Below are positions 1-4,096 of a DNA stretch of 7,512 nucleotides, in pieces (position 1 is the stretch's first letter; each line of letters starts with the position of its first letter). Source of the stretch: an uncultured Bacteroidota bacterium (lineage in GTDB: Bacteria; Bacteroidota; Bacteroidia; Chitinophagales; Chitinophagaceae); NCBI GenBank assembly GCA_946887345.1, contig CAMPKR010000116.1:1-7512 (forward strand), read 5' to 3'. The notes beneath the pieces were generated by a model. The model worked only from the letters and a program-made list of their open reading frames with translations. It had not been told where the DNA came from and searched no databases. Both the position numbers and the translations under genes were made by a program.

Positions 1-484
1 GGTTACCCATCACCAGGTAGTAGCGGCCGTTCAGCTCCTTTATATCATCATCGGCCACCGTCACATCGTAGCTGGGCTTGAGGTCTATCATCCGCGTCCA
101 TACTACGTTAAACATCGTGTCCATCTTCAGCAGCAGGCGGTCATCGGTAGTATAGCTGCCTACCAGCAGTATGTGCTTATCACTGGTATAGATGGCAGTG
201 CGGGGGTCCACGTCCAGCACGGCAGAGCCTATCTTCCGGGCATGGATCATGTTCCCGTTGTTATCTATGCGGATGCCCGCCATACCATGCTGGCACTGGG
301 CTGTATTGCAATTGCTGGTGATGTTGAACAGCACGCTCTGCCTGCTATCCAGCCGGATGCCCAGCTGGCCCGACTCGCGGTTGCCACCGCCCATAGTGTA
401 GGCCTTGAAGGCCAGCGAATCCGTGCCTGCATAGAGATTTACACCCGCCAGCAGGCAGCCCGCCATAAGTAATAGTCTTTTCAT
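1..484 (-). CDS. Exported protein of unknown function, N-terminal part only (runs off the window)
   Basis: Reading the minus strand from the ATG at 484-482 gives 161 uninterrupted codons to the window edge, so the C-terminus is missing. The product starts MKRLLLMAGCLLAGVNLYAG, a clear Sec signal peptide: two basic residues, a hydrophobic core and a probable cut after LYA. The mature part has repeated beta-strand-like phrases such as GIRIDNNGNMIHARKIG, HILLVGSYTTDDRLLLKMD and GRYYLVMGN. This pattern is typical of secreted Bacteroidota proteins with beta-propeller-like repeats, which often end in a type IX secretion sorting domain; that end is not visible here. A purine-rich AAGGGA lies just upstream of the ATG. 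The GC-rich codons match the right-hand genes, not the neighbouring cassette. Exact role unknown. Confidence 0.75.
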   Translation of the reverse strand, partial: MKRLLLMAGCLLAGVNLYAGTDSLAFKAYTMGGGNRESGQLGIRLDSRQSVLFNITSNCNTAQCQHGMAGIRIDNNGNMIHARKIGSAVLDVDPRTAIYTSDKHILLVGSYTTDDRLLLKMDTMFNVVWTRMIDLKPSYDVTVADDDIKELNGRYYLVMGN

Positions 485-590
485 TGGTTCCCTTGTATGG
501 GTGTAAAAGACATACGGAGAGCTCGCTACGTTGGGTGGAAAAAGAAAAAACAATACCGCCAAAACATCCAACTATATCTAACCTCCACAC

Positions 591-620
591 CGTCATCGCC
601 TGCCCTCGGCGGCAATCTCA
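591..620 (-). repeat. Left arm of a 30-bp inverted repeat with internal dyad (REP-like)
   Basis: Read on the minus strand, this segment starts TGAGATTGCCGCCG and ends ATGACG. It matches 2242-2271 on the plus strand at 27 of 30 positions. Each copy has its own small stem (ATTGCC against GGCGAT here, GGCAAT in the other copy), so the stem is kept with a G-T wobble. A further shared GAACG lies on the inner side of each copy (626-630 and 2232-2236). The two copies point in opposite directions and bracket the four-gene cassette. The small gene-free gap 485-724 otherwise holds only a weak hairpin at 698-717. Confidence 0.7.
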
Positions 621-724
621 CACCACGTTCTTGAGAAAAATAACCACCTCAGCGCCCCCATCCAGCCACAACTGTCATTGCAGGCTTTTTATTAGCGATA
701 GACGGAGGAATGTCTATTGATTCA

Positions 725-1420
725 TCATTCAATCTTTGCACTCTTCTGCAAATTATGCCTAGCACAAAGCAATTGTATGTTTTCAGCTTTTAGCGATGTT
801 CCGCCTTTTGAAAAAGGAAGAATATGATCAAAATGCAGGTTATCCTTACTGCCGCAGGTAACGCATTGACCGTTATCCCGCTTCCATACTTCTAATTTTA
901 CCGAGCTTGGGATCATTCTATTGTGATCTATGTCAGGATTTTCCTCTTTGCTTTCTATTGATTCAATTGTTTTGTCAGTTACATGTAGCTTGAACTTAAA
1001 CACACTCCTATCTCCGGTATTTTCCAACCATGAGTCTACAAGTTCAAACACGCCATTGTAAACCCAAATACCATCTTTAATCTTTTCATAGACTCTTATC
1101 AATTCCGGTTCTGCTCCTTTCTTATATTTTTCAGCGGCCTCAAAGAATTTTCCATTTTGCGTCGGTGTGCCTCTTACACTCAACGCTAGTTGGTCCACTG
1201 CTTTGGGATCTCTTGCTTCGTTTCTTGGCACATCGTGCCCTTCATAAATCAGGATTTGGCCATTGTCTTCAACGCGGTCGGCATAAGGCGCTCCCTTTCG
1301 TATGGACATTAAGATCACGCTTGGCCCACCATTTACCTTAAAGTTCATACCTCTCTGCAAACTGTACCCTTCTTCTTGGCACATCTGTATGTAGGATATG
1401 ATTTCACCTGGCTCTATCAT
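725..1420 (-). CDS. SRA-like / HNH endonuclease, probable modification-dependent (type IV-like) restriction enzyme
   Basis: This 231-aa protein has two parts. Residues about 30-145 resemble an SRA/YDG-type modified-base reader: SVILMS, then GAPYADRVEDNGQILIYEG, DQLALS, and ELIRVYEKIKDGIWVYNGVF followed by W131. These correspond to the family's DxGxxxxYxG, NxALxxS and PVRV...YDGLY...W landmarks. Residues about 170-231 form an HNH nuclease with probable zinc ligands C186 and C189, metal/catalytic D198-H199, N214, and C219 with H222-N223. The SRA then HNH order is that of known modified-DNA-cutting enzymes such as ScoMcrA and TagI, which act on methylated foreign DNA in the cytoplasm. The start overlaps the regulator's stop as ATGA, and an AAAGGAG (1435-1429) sits 8 nt upstream, so the two are probably co-translated. 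No methyltransferase accompanies it. The HNH call is firm; the SRA call is good but rests on motif reading alone. Confidence 0.85.
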   Translation of the reverse strand: MIEPGEIISYIQMCQEEGYSLQRGMNFKVNGGPSVILMSIRKGAPYADRVEDNGQILIYEGHDVPRNEARDPKAVDQLALSVRGTPTQNGKFFEAAEKYKKGAEPELIRVYEKIKDGIWVYNGVFELVDSWLENTGDRSVFKFKLHVTDKTIESIESKEENPDIDHNRMIPSSVKLEVWKRDNGQCVTCGSKDNLHFDHILPFSKGGTSLKAENIQLLCARHNLQKSAKIE

Positions 1421-1638
1421 TTTTTAAACTCCTTTGCGTTAAAAAATTCAGAGAATGAAACTTCCAGTGCCTTTATCAGCTTCTCCAATAGCTCAACTGA
1501 TATATTCCTTCTGCCATTTTCTACATCTGTTACATAAGTTCTATCTACTTCCGCCTTGTTGCCTAAGGCCTCCTGAGATAGCCCGATCTCAAGACGCAGC
1601 TCTTTAATTCTTTGGCCCACTACCAACTTAATATCCAT
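1417..1638 (-). CDS. XRE-family regulator resembling restriction-modification controller (C) proteins
   Basis: The 73-aa product is essentially one helix-turn-helix domain: VGQRIKELRLEIGLSQEALG (residues 7-26), then DRTYVTDVENGRRN as the recognition region, then LLEKLIKALEVSFSEFF. The DRTY...E.G.RN signature and the very short length match C proteins, dimeric activator-repressors that delay restriction gene expression after entry into a new host. Its stop overlaps the endonuclease start by ATGA, the usual C-then-R arrangement. Two C-box-like 11-mers lie 23 bp upstream (1661-1686). No ribosome binding site precedes the ATG, and the best promoter puts the transcript start at or near the start codon, as for several leaderless C genes. 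A generic XRE autorepressor is the main alternative. Confidence 0.85.
   Translation of the reverse strand: MDIKLVVGQRIKELRLEIGLSQEALGNKAEVDRTYVTDVENGRRNISVELLEKLIKALEVSFSEFFNAKEFKK
1429..1435 (-). promoter_or_regulatory. Ribosome binding site AAAGGAG for the endonuclease, inside the regulator gene
   Basis: A near-perfect Shine-Dalgarno AAAGGAG lies in the last codons of the XRE gene, 8 nt before the endonuclease ATG. It is one of the few clear Shine-Dalgarno sites in this window. It confirms the start at 1420 and suggests independent reinitiation at the ATGA overlap. Confidence 0.7.
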
Positions 1639-1642
1639 GGAA

Positions 1643-1673
1643 ACAAGGTATCCACATGTGGCTTTTAAGTCAA
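1643..1673 (-). promoter_or_regulatory. Promoter of the regulator-endonuclease operon, probably leaderless
   Basis: On the minus strand TTGACT (1673-1668) is followed after 17 bp by TACCTT (1650-1645), a plausible -35/-10 pair. It also fits loosely the Bacteroidota TTG / TAnnTTTG pattern. Transcription would start about 6-7 nt further on, at the ATG of 1638. The spacer contains the perfect 10-bp palindrome CCACATGTGG (1652-1661). The right-hand C-box-like element overlaps the -35. Confidence 0.45.
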
Positions 1674-1686
1674 CGGACTTTAAGTG
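1661..1686. promoter_or_regulatory. C-box-like tandem operator for the XRE regulator
   Basis: Two related 11-mers, GCTTTTAAGTC (1661-1671) and GACTTTAAGTG (1676-1686), are separated by AACG and agree at 8 of 11 positions, a 15-bp repeat. Read on the regulator's strand the upstream box is CACTTAAAGTC followed by CGTT. The classical C-box is GACTTATAGTC with a four-base CGTG-type spacer before a second box, so both the bases and the 11-4-11 geometry agree. The centre also forms AAGTC-N4-GACTT. The operator sits between the two divergent pairs and could control both. Confidence 0.6.
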
Positions 1687-1695
1687 TCATATGCC

Positions 1696-1703
1696 TAACT
1701 TTG
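1696..1703 (+). promoter_or_regulatory. Bacteroidota -7 motif TAACTTTG for the rightward gene pair
   Basis: TAACTTTG matches the phylum's TAnnTTTG consensus exactly and ends 8 bp before the ATG at 1712. The expected -33 TTTG is absent; its place is taken by the C-box-like region (1661-1686). This fits a promoter that depends on, or is blocked by, the regulator. The site would give a leader of only a few bases. Confidence 0.4.
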
Positions 1704-1711
1704 CTCTAACT

Positions 1712-2017
1712 ATGAATATTAAGCTGCATTATCTGTACAGGGATGGGGCCAACTACAAAAAGCATGACTGGATAGTCTTTAGTAATAGCTCAGGAATGGC
1801 TCTTACACAGATTGAAGAAACAATTAGAGAATCTCTGGTAGAAGGAGAATGGTTCTATGCATCAAAATGGCAACTACCTGATCTGCATTTTGAAGACTGG
1901 GATGAAGAAACAGATCACAATTGGCATGAGTTTGACTGTATAGAAGAAACAGATGATACAGACGTAAAAGAAGACATCACAGTGTTTCTACACCGTATCA
2001 ATTCTATTGAGGCATGA
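1712..2017 (+). CDS. Small acidic protein of unknown function
   Basis: I choose the ATG at 1712, giving 101 aa starting MNIKLHYLYRDGANYKKHDW. The reading frame stays open back to an ATG at 1637, but that longer start would run through the regulator's promoter and operator and overlap its start codon inside CCATGG. The short version begins at a natural beta-strand. The protein is rich in D, E and W (for example LHFEDWDEETDHNWHEFDCI, residues about 58-77) and has no signal peptide or membrane segment. I recall similar small uncharacterised proteins in Bacteroidota but know no function. It overlaps the next gene by ATGA, so the two form an operon divergent from the restriction genes. A role with the endonuclease, such as inhibitor or adaptor, is only a guess from position. 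Confidence 0.7.
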   Translation: MNIKLHYLYRDGANYKKHDWIVFSNSSGMALTQIEETIRESLVEGEWFYASKWQLPDLHFEDWDEETDHNWHEFDCIEETDDTDVKEDITVFLHRINSIEA

Positions 2018-2244
2018 AAACAGACTTGACCATATTCATAGCAACAGATCAGCCAACGACCTGTCCATACTGCGGTAGCAGAACAGAGTTCTTAAGCGAT
2101 TATTCTCACACCAACTCCAAATCCCAATTTCATCTCTGCAACCCGTGTGATTATATTTTCATAGAACAGGAAGATTTCGACTTGGTATTTAATGAGCGTC
2201 AAAAGACAATCTATTCTCGTACTGGGTACAGGAACGCTACCTGA
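2014..2244 (+). CDS. Small CxxC/CxxC zinc-ribbon-like protein of unknown function
   Basis: The 76-aa product carries C17-P-Y-C20 and C42-N-P-C45, a four-cysteine pattern expected to bind one zinc ion as a ribbon or knuckle. It starts MKTDLTIFIATDQPTTCPYC and has no signal or membrane segment, so it is probably cytoplasmic. The start overlaps the previous stop as ATGA, implying translational coupling. The stop codon TGA (2242-2244) lies in the first bases of the right inverted-repeat arm. The C-terminus may therefore have been set or clipped by that repeat, and the tail after about residue 55 may not be ancestral. Partners could be nucleic acid or the upstream protein; nothing in the sequence decides this. 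Confidence 0.7.
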   Translation: MKTDLTIFIATDQPTTCPYCGSRTEFLSDYSHTNSKSQFHLCNPCDYIFIEQEDFDLVFNERQKTIYSRTGYRNAT

Positions 2245-2271
2245 GATTGCCGCCGCGGACAGGCAATGACG
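2242..2271 (+). repeat. Right arm of the 30-bp inverted repeat (REP-like)
   Basis: This is the partner of 591-620 in opposite orientation, identical at 27 of 30 positions. It starts TGAGATTGCCGCCG and ends ATGACG, with an internal stem ATTGCC/GGCAAT around a CCGCGG core. Its first three bases are the stop codon of the zinc-ribbon gene. Its reverse complement, CGTCATTGC...GGCAATCTCA, resembles dispersed repeats I recall from many bacterial genomes; this is memory, not a search. Confidence 0.7.
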
Positions 2272-2354
2272 CTCGTTAAAACACAACACCTGTTAATAAA
2301 AAATCAAAAACTCCTTTTGTGGAAAACTCCCCCCAAACGCATGCACACATTTCG

Positions 2355-2404
2355 TAACTTTACAATGAAAACTGCCCCTCGGCATAGCCAACTCTGGCTG
2401 GGGC
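2355..2404 (+). promoter_or_regulatory. Weak -7 motif and leader hairpin upstream of the terminase-like gene
   Basis: TAACTTTA (2355-2362) matches TAnnTTTG except for its last base, though no good -33 is found at the right distance. Downstream, GCCCC (2374-2378) pairs with GGGGC (2400-2404). AGCCA (2386-2390) pairs with TGGCT (2395-2399) around the loop ACTC, leaving a 7-nt bulge on the 5' side. The structure would sit in the leader 30 nt before the ATG and could affect translation or RNA stability. It has no T-tract, so it is not a standard terminator. Confidence 0.35.
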
Positions 2405-2433
2405 CTATTACATAACTAAAACTCTATTTTAAG

Positions 2434-2928
2434 ATGCCACGATTTAAGAACTCGCAGAAAGCGATGGCCCGCTATCTTTATTTTCACACCGATTCCACCC
2501 AGAAAGAAATCGCCGGCGCAGTAGGCGTAGCCGAAAAGACTATGACCGCCTGGGTACGCAACGGCTCCTGGGCCGAGCACAAAAAAGCCGCTTTCTATTC
2601 CCCCGATCAGCAGGTGCAGAACCTCTACGAAGAGCTCCGCCAGATCGATAACAACATTAAAGCCCGCAACGATGGCGAGCGCTTCGGCACCAAAGAAGAG
2701 ACCGAGGCCCGCGCCAAGCTGCTCAGCCTGATAGTTGCCCACGCTAATAACCCCGTCGATAAATGGCGCAACCAGAACCGCAAAATCGCCCTCGACCAGT
2801 TAAAAGCTGCCGAAGAAGACAAAAGCTACCAGGTCCTCTTTTACGATCACCTGGGTAATTATGCCTCCTCCCCCTCCCTCCTTCCCTTCGATCCCATCAA
2901 TCCCCGCGATAGACCTATATCCACCTAA
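2434..2928 (+). CDS. Terminase-small-subunit-like DNA-binding protein, probable phage remnant or orphan
   Basis: The 164-aa protein has a basic N-terminus and a helix-turn-helix at about residues 21-48 (STQKEIAGAVGVAEKTMTAW, then VRNGSWAEHK). This form is typical of phage terminase small subunits, which bind viral packaging sites, and of related Bacteroidota proteins. Residues about 60-130 are charged and helical. The last 25 residues (SPSLLPFDPINPRDRPIST) are proline-rich and unlike a terminase, and are encoded by a striking pyrimidine-rich stretch. The final codons and the stop lie inside the 11-bp repeat array, so the original end may have been replaced. No terminase large subunit, portal or capsid gene is nearby. 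It may be a domesticated regulator rather than part of a prophage. Confidence 0.7.
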   Translation: MPRFKNSQKAMARYLYFHTDSTQKEIAGAVGVAEKTMTAWVRNGSWAEHKKAAFYSPDQQVQNLYEELRQIDNNIKARNDGERFGTKEETEARAKLLSLIVAHANNPVDKWRNQNRKIALDQLKAAEEDKSYQVLFYDHLGNYASSPSLLPFDPINPRDRPIST

Positions 2929-3039
2929 AATGGACTTGAGTTTACCTATAGTGGAAGTATAGTTAACCTATAGTAGAGTTATAATAAACCTATGGTAAAC
3001 CAATAATGGAACTATAGTTAACCTATAGTAAACCTATAC
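2910..3039. repeat. AT-rich tandem array of 11-bp units
   Basis: From 2941 to 3039 the sequence divides exactly into nine 11-bp units, starting at 2941, 2952, 2963, 2974, 2985, 2996, 3007, 3018 and 3029. The consensus is TWAACCTATAG; TTAACCTATAG occurs exactly twice. Every unit begins with T. Three more degenerate units precede them: TAGACCTATAT at 2910, then two 10-bp units, CCACCTAAAA and TGGACTTGAG. The array therefore starts within the last codons of the terminase-like gene. No ORF runs through it. The period is close to one DNA turn, so the repeated A/T and CC steps fall on one face of the helix. Confidence 0.85.
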
Positions 3040-3049
3040 ACCCCGGAAA

Positions 3050-3066
3050 GCCCGCCCCGCGCGGGC
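3050..3066. other. GC-rich hairpin after the 11-bp array
   Basis: GCCCGC (3050-3055) and GCGGGC (3061-3066) form a 6-bp GC stem around a 5-nt loop. No T-run follows, so it is not an obvious intrinsic terminator. It may protect the 3' end of the upstream transcript. Confidence 0.35.
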
Positions 3067-3117
3067 CTCCGCACTGGCCTCTTCCCGATCTGGGATGATT
3101 TTCCACCTGTCGGCACT

Positions 3118-3157
3118 GCCCCCTCTCACTTGGAGGGGGCTTTTGAGCTTTAGCTCA
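3118..3157 (+). terminator. Terminator-like tandem hairpins
   Basis: GCCCCCTC (3118-3125) pairs perfectly with GAGGGGGC (3133-3140) around a 7-nt loop and is followed at once by TTTT. A second hairpin, TGAGCT/AGCTCA (3144-3149 and 3152-3157), follows directly. The first is a credible intrinsic terminator for rightward transcription from the terminase-like gene and isolates the DUF4197 gene. The sequence also resembles GC-rich hairpins I recall as dispersed in Bacteroidota genomes. Confidence 0.55.
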
Positions 3158-3232
3158 GTTCTCCCCTTCTAAAAAATACCTATCTTTCATTCTGGTACGG
3201 TAATTGGATAAATACCCCTAAACAGAGATCAG

Positions 3233-3997
3233 ATGAATATACTTGGCAAGGGCCTGTTAGTGGCTTCTATGGCTTTATTCGCCACTTCAGCCCAGGCGCA
3301 GACCTGGAAAGATGTTATCAATAAAGGAAAGGATGTAATAGATAAGAACACCGGCGGCAACAAAGGCGGTGGCGGCTCTATCAGCGGTCTCAGCCAGAAC
3401 GAGATAGTTGCGGGCCTGAAAGAGGCGCTGAACGTGGGTACCAAAAACTCAGCCAATAAGCTCTCTGTACTGAACGGCTACTTCGGCAACCAGCTCATCA
3501 AGATCCTGATGCCGCCGGAAGCTAAAAAGGTGGAGAGCACCCTGCGCAGCCTGGGTATGGGCGATGTGGTAGACAAGGCCATCACCAGCATGAACAGGGC
3601 GGCGGAAGATGCGGCTACCAAGTCGGTACCGATATTTGTGAGCGCCATTACCAGCATGACGATACAGGACGGGGTTTCTATTCTCCGCGGGGGTAGCGGC
3701 GCTGCTACCAACTACCTGAAAGGAAGAACTACGGCACAGCTTACCACGGCTTTCCGCCCGGTGATAGATAATTCGCTGGGTAAGGTGGGCGCTACCAAGT
3801 ACTGGGCACAGATAATGACCATCTATAATAAGCTGCCTACGGTAAAGCAAAAGATCAACCCCGACCTGGGAGCATACGTAACGGAACGCGCTCTGAACGG
3901 CCTTTTTGTGACCATAGCGCAGGAAGAGAACAAGATAAGGACGAACCCCACCGCCCGCGTGAGCGATATACTGAAAAAGGTGTTCGGCGCTAAATAA
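3233..3997 (+). CDS. Exported DUF4197 family protein
   Basis: The 254-aa protein starts with a Sec signal peptide (MNILGKGLLV, then ASMALFATSAQA) with probable cleavage after A22. A short segment (TWKDVINKGKDVIDKN) and a glycine-rich linker GGNKGGGGS (41-49) come next. The rest, about 52-254, is the helical DUF4197 domain, with recognisable GLKEAL (61-66), a KILMPPEAKKVESTLRSLG segment (90-108), DGVSILRGG (146-154), ATNYLKGRTTAQL (158-170) and F-x-P-x-I (174-178). The family is widespread in Gram-negative bacteria, is periplasmic or membrane-associated, and has no assigned biochemical role. There is no lipobox, so it is probably soluble in the periplasm. The length is normal for the family. 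It stands alone, with a terminator upstream and its own leader. Confidence 0.88.
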   Translation: MNILGKGLLVASMALFATSAQAQTWKDVINKGKDVIDKNTGGNKGGGGSISGLSQNEIVAGLKEALNVGTKNSANKLSVLNGYFGNQLIKILMPPEAKKVESTLRSLGMGDVVDKAITSMNRAAEDAATKSVPIFVSAITSMTIQDGVSILRGGSGAATNYLKGRTTAQLTTAFRPVIDNSLGKVGATKYWAQIMTIYNKLPTVKQKINPDLGAYVTERALNGLFVTIAQEENKIRTNPTARVSDILKKVFGAK

Positions 3998-4041
3998 TCG
4001 TTAATAGATAATATGCCCCTGCAACGGGGTACAGAATGAAG

Positions 4042-4053
4042 GCGGAATTCCGC
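4042..4053. promoter_or_regulatory. 12-bp perfect palindrome upstream of the DUF349 gene
   Basis: GCGGAATTCCGC is a perfect dyad 43 bp before the DUF349 start, directly followed by TAATATTG (4054-4061), which is one base off the TAnnTTTG -7 motif. This placement would suit an operator. The palindrome could equally be a short stem at the 3' end of the DUF4197 transcript, although no T-run follows. Confidence 0.3.
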
Positions 4054-4096
4054 TAATATTGTAATCTGACACTACAAGCTAGCATACACAGTACAC

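Larger units (their letters stand above)
591..2271. mobile_element. Putative accessory cassette bounded by inverted repeats
   Basis: The region between the two REP-like arms holds four small genes in two divergent overlapping pairs. Its base composition is visibly AT-richer than the genes on either side, consistent with acquisition by transfer. There is no transposase, recombinase or integrase inside, and I found no target-site duplication outside the arms. It may therefore be a passively moved island, or an unrelated pair of dispersed repeats that happen to flank it. The gene content is restriction-like, as is usual for defence islands. Confidence 0.35.

Noticed and set aside
698..717. Terminator for the endonuclease gene (ATAGAC/GTCTAT hairpin)
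   Set aside because: The stem is only 6 bp and AT-rich with an 8-nt loop, and no T-run follows on the minus strand.
173..720. Open frames on the plus strand near the left edge (173-472, 484-720)
   Set aside because: The first is antisense to the signal-peptide gene, whose N-terminus is far more protein-like. The second has no recognisable composition and spans the repeat arm.
1637..1711. Longer N-terminus for the acidic protein, starting at the ATG of 1637
   Set aside because: It would overlap the regulator start codon and run through the promoter and C-box-like operator. The added 25 residues look like chance coding of that site.
591..2271. Complete insertion sequence
   Set aside because: No transposase is encoded between the arms and no target-site duplication flanks them.
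2318..2326. Possible DnaA box TGTGGAAAA
   Set aside because: It is a single imperfect match with no cluster, no dnaA or dnaN gene nearby and no AT-rich unwinding region; chance is the simpler explanation.
2910..3039. CRISPR array or replication iterons
   Set aside because: Units are only 11 bp with no unique spacers and no cas genes, so it is not CRISPR. No replication initiator gene is present to support iterons.
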